Positions 1 to 6,784 of a stretch of DNA of 11,357 nt are shown piece by piece. How positions within the stretch are numbered: the first letter of the stretch is position 1; each line of letters opens with the position of its first letter. Made by a program: the position numbers and the translations under genes. The notes beneath the pieces are model-generated. The model was not told the origin of the DNA. It was given only the letters and a program-made list of their open reading frames with translations, and made no database searches. The DNA is from an uncultured Mediterranea sp. (GTDB lineage Bacteria; Bacteroidota; Bacteroidia; Bacteroidales; Bacteroidaceae), in NCBI GenBank assembly GCA_946007445.1, contig CAMGAL010000038.1, forward strand, positions 1 to 11,357, given 5' to 3'.

Positions 1-539
1 GTGTGGCGTGTAGCGAGTTGTGTGCCTACTGGAAGTATTATGCGGGGCGATTGCAACATGCGGTGGCTTGTGGCAAGGGTGCCGCAGTTCATGCCTGAGG
101 CGTTGTTGGCCACAATGCCTCCGATGGAGGCACTCTTCACCGAGGCCGGGTCGGGGGGCAGGCGGAGCCCTCGACGTGCCAGAAGTTCGTTGGCCGCACC
201 TCCTATCACGCCGGGTTGCATCACAGCCCACTGCTCGTCGTGCGTCACCTGCAACTTGTCCCAAGCGGTATCAATCAGCACCAGCACGGAGTCGCTCACG
301 GCTTGTCCTGAAAGGCTGGTTCCTGATGCGCGGAAGGTGAGTGGTACCTCCAGCCGGTCGGCCAGCCGCAAGAGTTCGGAGACCTGCTCCTCGCTATGCG
401 GACGCACCCCCACCTGGGGAATCAGACGATAAAAACTGGCATCCGTACCCCATGCCAAGCGGTGCATATAGTCGGTATAGATGTCCTTGGCGGCCAGTAT
501 CCGCTTGGCACCCTCTATAAAACCTTCATACTTGTCCAT
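1..539 (-). CDS. FAD-linked oxidase, D-lactate dehydrogenase (GlcD/Dld) type, N-terminal part only
   Basis: The reading frame opens at ATG 539-537 and stays open for 179 codons to the window edge, so the C-terminus is missing. It shows the FAD-binding (PCMH-type) domain of the GlcD/D-lactate dehydrogenase family: a G-V-R-P-H segment near residues 44-48, the pyrophosphate-binding loop RASGTSLSGQA at about 70-80, PPDP at 128-131, GGIVANNASGMNCGT at about 140-154, and the usual S-H/Y-R-x-L just after. In Bacteroidales such proteins often continue into a C-terminal 4Fe-4S and cysteine-rich region of a roughly 900-residue enzyme, which cannot be checked here. The family oxidises 2-hydroxyacids such as D-lactate or glycolate. 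The start lies inside the last unit of a 7-bp repeat array, 37 bp after the muramidase stop, so co-transcription is likely. D-lactate as substrate is inferred from the peptidoglycan-salvage context. Confidence 0.85.
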   Translation of the reverse strand, partial: MDKYEGFIEGAKRILAAKDIYTDYMHRLAWGTDASFYRLIPQVGVRPHSEEQVSELLRLADRLEVPLTFRASGTSLSGQAVSDSVLVLIDTAWDKLQVTHDEQWAVMQPGVIGGAANELLARRGLRLPPDPASVKSASIGGIVANNASGMNCGTLATSHRMLQSPRIILPVGTQLATRH

Positions 540-580
540 TATCAGTTATCAATTATCAATTGTTTATTGTTAATTGTTAT
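539..580. repeat. six 7-bp tandem units between the muramidase and oxidase genes
   Basis: On the plus strand this tract tiles exactly into TTATCAG, TTATCAA, TTATCAA, TTGTTTA, TTGTTAA and TTGTTAT. It fills the whole gap, covers the stop codon of the muramidase gene (579-577) and touches the A of the oxidase start codon. Read on the coding strand, every unit carries a TAA, and because 7 is not a multiple of 3 these fall in all three frames. No clear promoter or hairpin terminator is seen in it. Confidence 0.7.
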
Positions 581-1815
581 CGGTATAGCTTATATCTCTT
601 GGCTTTCTCGCGGAAAGCCTCTATGTCTTTGTTCCAGTAGTCGCTGATGTCCTCCCAACGATGGCTTTTGGAGAAGCGCTCGCGAATCTGCTTGGAGCCA
701 CACACGAGGTCGAACATGCGGAAGCGGCTCTGGTCAGCATGAGCCAGCACGGCATGGTCGGGCCACAGACGGGCGATCTCTTGCATCACAAGGAACTGCA
801 AGGGGCTCAGCGGTGCCGCCCGTTCATTCATCAGATGTACCTGTACGCCTTGCAGTTGCTCCCCCTTGCCTACCGAATAGAAGGGTTTCAGGTAGATGGG
901 GCGGAACTCCACACCCGGCACCTGCAGGGCGTTCAAGGCATTGGCCAGCACATCGGCTTTCATCCAGGGAGCGGCAAAGATCTGGAAGGGCAGGGTATAG
1001 CCTACGCCGATGTTGAGGTAGCCCAACTCACCCACAATGCCGCTCAACGGATAGAAGAACGGGCTATGGGGATGAGGCACATGGGGCGAGGCGGCAATCC
1101 ATTGCAGCCCTGTATCGGCGTAGGTCATGCGGCGGCGCCACCCCTTCATCTTCACCACCTGCAGGCGGCATTGCACGCCACCCTTCAGCATCCGCTCGCC
1201 ATTGAGCATCAGGGCCAGCTCGCCGCAGGTCAGACCATAGACGTAGGGGATGGGCCACTGGCTGACAAACGAGGTGCAATCCTCCTCTACCAGGCAGCCC
1301 TCCATCTTCTCGCCTCCCAAGGGGTTGGGGCGGTCCAGCACGACGAACTCCTTGCCGCACTCGGCAGCGGCCTCCATGGCCAGGCCCAAGGTGCTGATGT
1401 AGGTGAACGAGCGGCAACCGATGTCCTGTATGTCATACACCAGGACATCAATCTCTTGCAACATCTCAGGGGTGGCCTTTCGGGTCTTCCCATAGAGGGA
1501 ATAGACGGGCAGGCCGGTGGTGGCATCGCGCAGGTCATCCACATGGTCGCCGGCATGGACATCGCCACGCACGCCATGTTCGGGGCCGAAGAGAGCCACC
1601 AGATTGACTTCGGGCGCTTCGTGCAGGATGTCGATGGTCGAGCGCATCCGGCTGTCCACACCGGTAGGATTGGTGATCAAGCCTACCCTTTTGCCCTTCA
1701 GACACTCAAACCGTTGGCTGCGCAGCACCTCGATGCCTGTCTGCACGCGCTGGGCTGCCAGGGGCAGGGCGACGAGGAGCATCAGCCCCAGCCAGCACCA
1801 TGTCCGCTGCTTCAT
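577..1815 (-). CDS. namZ: DUF1343 (NamZ-like, GH171) exo-beta-N-acetylmuramidase, secreted
   Basis: This is a DUF1343 protein of about 412 residues. Characterised family members (NamZ of Bacillus subtilis and Tannerella forsythia) remove MurNAc from the non-reducing ends of peptidoglycan glycans. Visible family signatures, numbered from the chosen start, are GLITNPTGVD near 45-54, LFGPEHGVRGD near 75-85 (its Glu79 is a candidate catalytic residue), YDIQDIGCRSFTY near 127-139, LDRPNPLGG near 160-168, and WIAASPHVPHP near 240. An in-frame ATG at 1833 would add six residues and overlap the permease gene by 14 bp. I prefer ATG 1815-1813 because it starts 4 bp after that gene and gives a compact signal peptide, MKQRTWCWLGLMLLVALPLA, ending before A-Q, with no lipobox Cys. 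The protein is probably periplasmic. It lies directly behind the AmpG-like gene, fitting release and uptake of wall sugars. Confidence 0.9.
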   Translation of the reverse strand: MKQRTWCWLGLMLLVALPLAAQRVQTGIEVLRSQRFECLKGKRVGLITNPTGVDSRMRSTIDILHEAPEVNLVALFGPEHGVRGDVHAGDHVDDLRDATTGLPVYSLYGKTRKATPEMLQEIDVLVYDIQDIGCRSFTYISTLGLAMEAAAECGKEFVVLDRPNPLGGEKMEGCLVEEDCTSFVSQWPIPYVYGLTCGELALMLNGERMLKGGVQCRLQVVKMKGWRRRMTYADTGLQWIAASPHVPHPHSPFFYPLSGIVGELGYLNIGVGYTLPFQIFAAPWMKADVLANALNALQVPGVEFRPIYLKPFYSVGKGEQLQGVQVHLMNERAAPLSPLQFLVMQEIARLWPDHAVLAHADQSRFRMFDLVCGSKQIRERFSKSHRWEDISDYWNKDIEAFREKAKRYKLYR

Positions 1816-1819
1816 CTGT

Positions 1820-3136
1820 TTACTTCTTGCCATAATCGGGGTCTATTTTCTTGTCAACGATATAGGTTACAGCCAAGGTGGCCACACAGCAGACCATCAC
1901 CATCCAGAAGAACCCGGCATAGCCCATCAGCTCTTGCAGATAGCCGGCCACCATGCCCGGCAGCAACATACTGGCAGCCATGAAGGCGGTGCAGATGGCA
2001 TAATGTGAAGTCTTGAACTCACCCTCCGAGAAGTAAATCATGTAGAGCATATAGGCCGTAAAACCAAAGCCATAGCCGAACTGCTCGATGGCCAGTGCCG
2101 TGCAGATGGGCCAGTAGCCGGTGGGCTGGCAGAGAGAGAGATAGACGAAGGTGGCGCAGGGCAGGGTCATGAAGGCGGCCATGACCCAAAGGGACTTCTT
2201 CAAGCCGACCCGCGAGGCGAAGGTGCCGCCCAAGATGCCGCCGGCGGTAAGGAAGAAGACGCCTACGCCGCCATATATCCAGCCGACATCCTGCGTGGAG
2301 AGCCCCAGTCCGCCTACATCGGTAGAAGCCACCAAGAAGGGGGTACACATCTTGATCAGGAAGGCTTCGGGCAGGCGATAGAGCAGCATGAAGACCACGG
2401 CCAGCAGCACGCCCGGCTTGGCAAAGTAGGTGCGGAAGGTGCGGATGAACTCGTTGATGATGCTCTTGGCCGTGGCTTTGCTCTCGGCACCCAGCACGGA
2501 GGCATCGTTTGCGGGACGAGGCATCACGAAGGTGTGCCACAGGGTGATGGCCGAGAATAGGATGGCCGTGACGAGCAACGTAATTGTCCACGACAGGGGA
2601 ATGTTGCCCGAACGGTTCTCGACATAGCCTGCAATCCACACCAAGACTCCTTGCCCGAAGATGGAGGCCAGGCGGTAGAACGTGCTGCGCCAGCCCACCC
2701 AGGCGGCTTGGGCACTCTGGCTCAGGGCTAACATATAGAAGCCGTCGGCGGCAATGTCGTGGGTGGCACTGCTGAAGGCCGTAATGACGCAGAGCCACAC
2801 CGTGATGGTGAAGAGGCGGAGGGGGGTCTCGCCAGCGGCGATGGTGGCCGCGTCGGGCGTGGGGATGGGCAGGGTCAGGCCGATGAAAGCCAAAGCCATC
2901 AAGGCCTGCATGGTGAGAATCCACCACCGCTTGGTCTTGACGATGTCCACAAAGGGGCTCCAGAAGGGCTTGATCATCCACGGCAGATAGAGTAGGCTAG
3001 TGAAGAGCGCCATCTGCCCGTTGGGGACACCCATCTTGGCTAGCATCAGGACCGAGATGTTGTTCACGATGAAGTAGGGAATACCCTGTGCAAAGTAGAG
3101 GGTAGGTATCCAGAATATGGGAGAACGGGATTTCAT
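1820..3136 (-). CDS. ampG: AmpG-like major facilitator permease, putative muropeptide importer
   Basis: A 438-residue polytopic inner-membrane protein, roughly twelve hydrophobic segments, of the AmpG branch of the MFS. AmpG of E. coli imports GlcNAc-anhydroMurNAc muropeptides into the cytoplasm. Matching features are YFAQGIPYF at about 14-22, the loop motif KPFWSPFVDI with acidic Asp64, the TM4 region SSATHDIAADGF at 122-133 (family pattern S-A-x-x-D-I-x-x-D), and a GWRSTFYRLASIFGQG stretch near 148-163. There is no fused extra domain and the length suits the compact Bacteroidales form. It starts 33 bp after the SpoIID gene and is followed after 4 bp by the muramidase. Substrate is inferred from family and context; it could carry larger or smaller wall fragments. 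T. forsythia-like relatives that scavenge MurNAc make this location sensible. Confidence 0.87.
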   Translation of the reverse strand: MKSRSPIFWIPTLYFAQGIPYFIVNNISVLMLAKMGVPNGQMALFTSLLYLPWMIKPFWSPFVDIVKTKRWWILTMQALMALAFIGLTLPIPTPDAATIAAGETPLRLFTITVWLCVITAFSSATHDIAADGFYMLALSQSAQAAWVGWRSTFYRLASIFGQGVLVWIAGYVENRSGNIPLSWTITLLVTAILFSAITLWHTFVMPRPANDASVLGAESKATAKSIINEFIRTFRTYFAKPGVLLAVVFMLLYRLPEAFLIKMCTPFLVASTDVGGLGLSTQDVGWIYGGVGVFFLTAGGILGGTFASRVGLKKSLWVMAAFMTLPCATFVYLSLCQPTGYWPICTALAIEQFGYGFGFTAYMLYMIYFSEGEFKTSHYAICTAFMAASMLLPGMVAGYLQELMGYAGFFWMVMVCCVATLAVTYIVDKKIDPDYGKK

Positions 3137-3169
3137 GAATCTTGAATGATAAATTTAATTTATAAATTG
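3137..3169. other. AT-rich 33-bp gap with a 12-bp AT palindrome
   Basis: The gap between the SpoIID stop (TGA, 3172-3170) and the permease start is almost entirely A/T. It contains a perfect 12-bp palindrome, AATTTATAAATT, at 3157-3168. Because it is only A/T the stem would be weak and there is no GC-rich hairpin, so I do not call a terminator. It is more likely an unstructured leader favouring initiation in a group that uses little Shine-Dalgarno pairing. Confidence 0.4.
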
Positions 3170-4528
3170 TCAATTGTAAATCGTCTCGATGGTTGCCCCC
3201 TGGAAGTAGTGGCTCAGGATGTCGCGATAGTCGTATCCCCGAGCACCCATCACGGCGGCTCCTATCTGGCAGAGACCCACACCATGTCCCCAGCCGGCAC
3301 CTGTCAAGGTCCAGTGGCCGGGCACTCCCTCGGGAGAGAAATCTTTTTTCCTCACGACGAAAGCTGAACTATATAGGTGTGTCTTGGAGAGGATGCGGCG
3401 TATCTCCAACTCCTTGCCCACGACGGCCTGACGCTTGGTGCCTACCACCTGCAGCTTCCAGAGGCGGCCGCTGGTGCCTCGTGCCAAGGGCTTGAGGTCG
3501 ATGATGTCGCCAAAGTCCACGCCGGAGCGCTCTTTGATAAGTTCTGACAATTCGCGACCGGTGTACTCCACCTGCCAGCGGTAGAAGTCTTGCGTCTCTT
3601 GGTCATAGTTGTTCAGCACCTGAGAGAGGATGCTGGCATCGTGGGTGTTGCAGAAGGCGGGCGGTGTCGAGAGAATCCACCGCTCGGCCTCCTCTTCGCG
3701 GGTCAGGTCGGGCAGCGTGAGTGGGGCTTGAGCAGCGTCAGGCTTCCCGTCCCAGGCGCGTGTCAGGTAGTGGTAGCGGTGGGGGGCCCAGCAGTATTGG
3801 AACTCCTCGAACGCACCTCCGCAGCACTTGGAGAAGCGGGCGTCGCAGATTTGGCCGGCCTCGTCCAGCAACACCTCGCCACGTGTCTCCTTGACGGCTT
3901 GCTCCACCGCCGGGGTGTTGGCGCGCGTCATGCCTTGATAGCGTTGGCAGTGGTCGTCGGCGCAGACGTCAAACAGCGTGTGCGCGTCGCGCTCATACCA
4001 CTTCAGTCCCTCCTCGTCGGTCTGGGGGCTGTCGGCCGATGGGGCTGGGTGTGACTCCTTGCGCAGGTTGGCCAGCAGCCAGCTGCGCGAGATGACCGCA
4101 TGGGCCTTCAGCAGCCCCAGTGAGGCCTTCGCACTCATCTCGCTGGAGATGACGCTGGTCAGGTAATCTTCGGCTGGCAGGACATTGACGGCCCAGAGTT
4201 TTCCTCCTTCGGGCACAAGTGCCAGCGCACCCTTGAACCGCTGGTTCTCCTTGCGCTGCCAGTGGAAGTTGATGCCTATGGTGACATCCTTCAGCTCAAA
4301 CTGCGCCTCCTCCTCCATGGGGAGGAAGCTGAGGCTTTCCCAGGCTTGGCCATTCCATCGGATGGAGCCGTCTGGTTCGAGCGTAGCGCTCTGGAGACCG
4401 CTGACGGTCTGATTCGTCGTGTCGGCAGGGTGGTTGCAGGTGCCTTCGCTGCGGTATGTTCCCATCAGTTCAAATTGGATGGTCGGTTCGTGCATGATGC
4501 CGACTTTGATGAGGGGCTCTTTTTTCAT
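3170..4528 (-). CDS. SpoIID/LytB-domain protein, putative peptidoglycan lytic transglycosylase
   Basis: A 452-residue protein with the whole SpoIID fold. In spore formers SpoIID cleaves the glycan of peptide-free peptidoglycan as a lytic transglycosylase. The core is seen at about 116-152: VLPAEDYLTSVISSEM followed by LKAHAVISRSWLLA, with Glu120 and Glu130 the candidates for the essential glutamate. A zinc-like C-x3-H-C cluster lies at Cys189, His193, Cys194, then SKCCGG at 233-238, and the classic C-terminal motif GAGWGHGVGLCQIGA at about 410-424 with an HYFQG near 440. The N-terminal 90 residues form a separate beta-rich region. There is no signal peptide or membrane segment, and the frame upstream of ATG 4528 meets two consecutive TAA stops (4552-4547), so no missed N-terminus exists. 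Location is therefore uncertain. It is embedded between the DUF4922 and AmpG-like genes. Confidence 0.87.
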   Translation of the reverse strand: MKKEPLIKVGIMHEPTIQFELMGTYRSEGTCNHPADTTNQTVSGLQSATLEPDGSIRWNGQAWESLSFLPMEEEAQFELKDVTIGINFHWQRKENQRFKGALALVPEGGKLWAVNVLPAEDYLTSVISSEMSAKASLGLLKAHAVISRSWLLANLRKESHPAPSADSPQTDEEGLKWYERDAHTLFDVCADDHCQRYQGMTRANTPAVEQAVKETRGEVLLDEAGQICDARFSKCCGGAFEEFQYCWAPHRYHYLTRAWDGKPDAAQAPLTLPDLTREEEAERWILSTPPAFCNTHDASILSQVLNNYDQETQDFYRWQVEYTGRELSELIKERSGVDFGDIIDLKPLARGTSGRLWKLQVVGTKRQAVVGKELEIRRILSKTHLYSSAFVVRKKDFSPEGVPGHWTLTGAGWGHGVGLCQIGAAVMGARGYDYRDILSHYFQGATIETIYN

Positions 4529-4549
4529 ATCTCTCTCTTTTCTTGGTTA

Positions 4550-5319
4550 TTACTTCAACAGCTCGCGTTGTATGGCACTTGGCGGCAGGCAGACCTCTTG
4601 CAAGATTTGCCGGATGTCGTGGGCTGTCATCTTCTCAAAGTCTTCGGGGCGTGGCAGGATGAAGAGTCCACCCATATCCACCGAAGCAGGGCTGCAGAGC
4701 AGGCGGCGTGTCTCGTCGGCCTCGCTGTAGCAGGCCGGACGGTGCTTCTGGCGAGGGAAGAGAATCATTGTCCAGCGTCCTTCCTCGTAGAGAGCCAGCA
4801 GGTTGAGCATCGGCTCTTCGGGAGCCTCCTCCTGGAGCGGTAGCCGGTTGATGCCCACCTGGGCCAGTGTCAACGCATCCTCTCGTCGGGGCGACACGAT
4901 GACCACTGTCGTGCGTGGCTGCTCATTCAGGAGGTAGAGCTTGGCTTCCCCCTGGTGTGCAGCAGGCTCTCCCGCCAGGGCTTGCCATTGCTGCTCGATG
5001 GGCATCTGTCCGCGGGGTGCCGCTTGGAAGTGGGCATGGTCGGGTGCCGAAGCGCCGCAATGCGGGCCGTTGTAGAAGAGGGTGAACTCCGGCAGGTCAT
5101 GTGCCAAGTCCAGCATGTCGCCCAGACGGCTCCCGATGCGTTGGGGCGTGTGGCTCACCTCGGGGATGGTCAGGTGCCGACGGAAGATGGGGAACGGATG
5201 GCCCAGTTGCTGAGAGTGCCCTCCCCGGGGAAGGGCGAGACCCCATTCAAGGCTTCGTATCGGGCGGCTGCCTCCGGCCATTGGGCCAACTGTTGCTCAA
5301 AGAATTGTTCGATATCCAT
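4550..5319 (-). pseudogene. DUF4922 (HIT/Ap4A-phosphorylase-like) gene, frameshifted and probably internally deleted
   Basis: The C-terminal part is a continuous frame ending at TAA 4552. It carries HPFPIFRRHLTIP, then YNGPHCGASAPDHAHFQA, whose H-x-H-x-Q resembles the HIT/Ap4A phosphorylase active site, and later FPRQKHRP and a DMGGLFILPRPEDFEK stretch. That frame can only open at ATG 5281, and its first 25 or so residues are not family-like. A different frame, from ATG 5319-5317, 16 bp after the upstream glycosyltransferase stop, gives MDIEQFFEQQLAQWPEAAAR and YEALNG, which looks like the true family N-terminus, but it hits TGA at 5172-5170 after 49 codons. From my recollection of the family, a segment of some 50-70 residues with a conserved NPARIVSS and a CFLC motif should lie between the two parts and is absent. 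So besides the frameshift, an internal deletion near 5170-5245 is likely. The remaining ORF (4550-5281) might still be expressed. Confidence 0.75.
5218..5236. repeat. GC-rich palindrome inside the broken DUF4922 gene
   Basis: The plus strand reads GCCCTCCCCGGGGAAGGGC: GCCCT pairs with AGGGC and CCCC with GGGG, leaving a single unpaired A at 5231. It lies just where the N-terminal frame stops resembling the DUF4922 family. It may be a deletion junction or a site where polymerase or assembly slipped; no regulatory role is evident within a coding region. Confidence 0.55.
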
Positions 5320-5335
5320 ACTTGCTCTCCGTGAT

Positions 5336-6736
5336 TCATTTCCTTACTCTGGCCTGTAATTCCCAGGTGCGGATGCGGTCCTTATAGAGGTTGTTGGCAT
5401 TGGTCTTGTTGATGTCCAAGGCGGCATCCGAGTTGTCTTCCCAGCGGCGGCAGAGGTAGACCACCTCATAGACACGGCCTATCTGATAGCGGCGGCTGAA
5501 GGCCAATCCCAACGCATAGTCTTCGCCATAGCTGGTGTTGGGCACCTTGATCTGGCGGAGCAAGGGGGTGTAGAAGGCACGTGGAGCACCCAGTCCGTTG
5601 ATGCGCAGGGCGTTGTTGCGTCCGTTCTCGGGTGTCCACTCACGGTGGTCTATCACGCCCGGGGCTATCTCGTTGAGGTGGAAGTCGGTCATCCGATAGG
5701 TGCCTACCACCATGGCGCACTGCTGCTCGTAGAAAGCGTTCACCATGGTCTGCAGAGTGTTCTCGTTGGCATAGAGGTCGTCGCTATCCAGCTGGACGGC
5801 AAACTTGCCGCACTTCTCGTGGTGGATGCCCAGGTTCCAGCAGCCTCCGATGCCCAGGTCCAGACGTTCGGGAATGAGGTGAATCAACCGCTCGTCATCG
5901 GCAAACTCGTCGATGGCCTCGGTTGTGCCGTCTGTCGAGTGGTTGTCTATGATAATCAGATTGAACTTGAAGTCCGTCTTTTGGCAGAAGACCGAGCGGA
6001 TGGCATCGCGGATGGTGCGCACTCTGTTGCGTACGGGGATGATGACCGAAGCCTCTACCTTGAAGTCATTCTGGTCGAAGGCCGGTGTGTCGAACTTCGG
6101 CTCCAGGTAGCCGCCGATGGCCTTCAGGTGCTCGGTGCAGGCCTGCTCCATCTCTATCTGTCGGTCGCGGTTGCGCGGATCCACGTAGTCGAATATCTTC
6201 TGTCCGCTCAGGCGTGTGTCCAGTTCCACTTCGACGTAGAGGTTCTCGTTGATGTGCATGGGCAGTGACTCGCGGCTGATGCGCAAGCGCAGGTCGTAGA
6301 GACCCGCCCAGCGATAGTTGCTCTTCATGTCGGCCACGGCGCGTTTCAAGGCATCGGTGCGGATGAGTAGCACCGAACCGAAATTGAAGTCGTCGCGCAG
6401 GGAGCCGAACTGGTAGTCAATCACCGGGGCTGCCTGCAACTTGCCGTCTTTCAGTTGGCTGTGGTCGGCATAGCTCCACAGAGCCTGACTGTCCTCGGCG
6501 ATGCGCAGCCAACGCTCCAAGGCAAACATGCCCATCTGCAACGGAGTGGTCTTGGTATAAAGAAGGGTGTAGGGAGCTTCTGCTTTCTCGGCCACCTGCC
6601 TCAAGGCTGCGGTGGAGTAGAGTTCGGGCACCTCCCATACGTGTCCTACTTCCTGTTGGCGTTCCAGTTCTTCGCGGGTGGGGTTGGTGGCTGCGTTATC
6701 AGGCAGCTCCATCACAAAGCAATCTATCAGTTTCAT
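5336..6736 (-). CDS. family 2 (GT-A fold) glycosyltransferase with degenerate N-terminal half
   Basis: A 466-residue soluble protein without signal peptide or membrane segments, so probably cytoplasmic. The catalytic domain lies in the C-terminal half: [18 protein letters not shown] at about 229-246, the nucleotide-sugar motif [13 protein letters not shown] at 262-274, the metal-binding DxD-type QLDSDDLY at 315-322, and the acceptor-side [11 protein letters not shown] at 403-413. Residues 1-225 have no DxD yet echo the later part of a GT-A domain ([11 protein letters not shown] near 89-99, [15 protein letters not shown] near 116-130, YDLRLRIS near 147-154), suggesting a decayed duplicate. It follows the amidase gene after a 7-bp repeat array, and precedes the DUF4922 gene by 16 bp. 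Donor and acceptor are unknown; its place in a peptidoglycan-salvage operon is the only clue, and the enzyme could modify a wall or envelope sugar instead. Confidence 0.87.
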   Translation of the reverse strand: MKLIDCFVMELPDNAATNPTREELERQQEVGHVWEVPELYSTAALRQVAEKAEAPYTLLYTKTTPLQMGMFALERWLRIAEDSQALWSYADHSQLKDGKLQAAPVIDYQFGSLRDDFNFGSVLLIRTDALKRAVADMKSNYRWAGLYDLRLRISRESLPMHINENLYVEVELDTRLSGQKIFDYVDPRNRDRQIEMEQACTEHLKAIGGYLEPKFDTPAFDQNDFKVEASVIIPVRNRVRTIRDAIRSVFCQKTDFKFNLIIIDNHSTDGTTEAIDEFADDERLIHLIPERLDLGIGGCWNLGIHHEKCGKFAVQLDSDDLYANENTLQTMVNAFYEQQCAMVVGTYRMTDFHLNEIAPGVIDHREWTPENGRNNALRINGLGAPRAFYTPLLRQIKVPNTSYGEDYALGLAFSRRYQIGRVYEVVYLCRRWEDNSDAALDINKTNANNLYKDRIRTWELQARVRK

Positions 6737-6749
6737 ATCGTTTGGATTA

Positions 6750-6784
6750 TTATTTGTTATCTGTTATCTGTTATTTGTTATCTA
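6750..6784. repeat. five 7-bp tandem units between the amidase and glycosyltransferase genes
   Basis: The plus strand tiles as TTATTTG, TTATCTG, TTATCTG, TTATTTG and TTATCTA. The array begins directly after the stop codon of the amidase gene (TAA 6787-6785) and the first in-frame coding-strand triplet after that stop is TAG. On the coding strand all five units contain TAA, so stops occur in all three frames. A similar 7-bp design, with different units, lies at 539-580. Confidence 0.8.

Noticed and set aside
396..647. Plus-strand frame running through the 539-580 repeat
   Set aside because: It is open because the plus strand of the repeat has almost no stop codons; the translation is unlike any protein I recognise and it overlaps two opposite-strand genes.
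661..1983. Long plus-strand frame (440 codons) opposite the muramidase gene
   Set aside because: Its His/Gln/Gly-rich composition is what antisense reading of a GC-rich gene gives, and it overlaps the well-supported DUF1343 gene entirely.
2019..2981. Minus-strand frame of 320 codons inside the permease gene
   Set aside because: Alternate frame of the AmpG-like gene; its His/Arg/Pro-rich translation has no membrane segments or family motif.
3157..3168. 12-bp AT palindrome as a terminator or operator
   Set aside because: A stem of A/T pairs only is too weak for an intrinsic terminator, no U-tract context distinguishes it, and such palindromes arise easily in an AT-rich gap.
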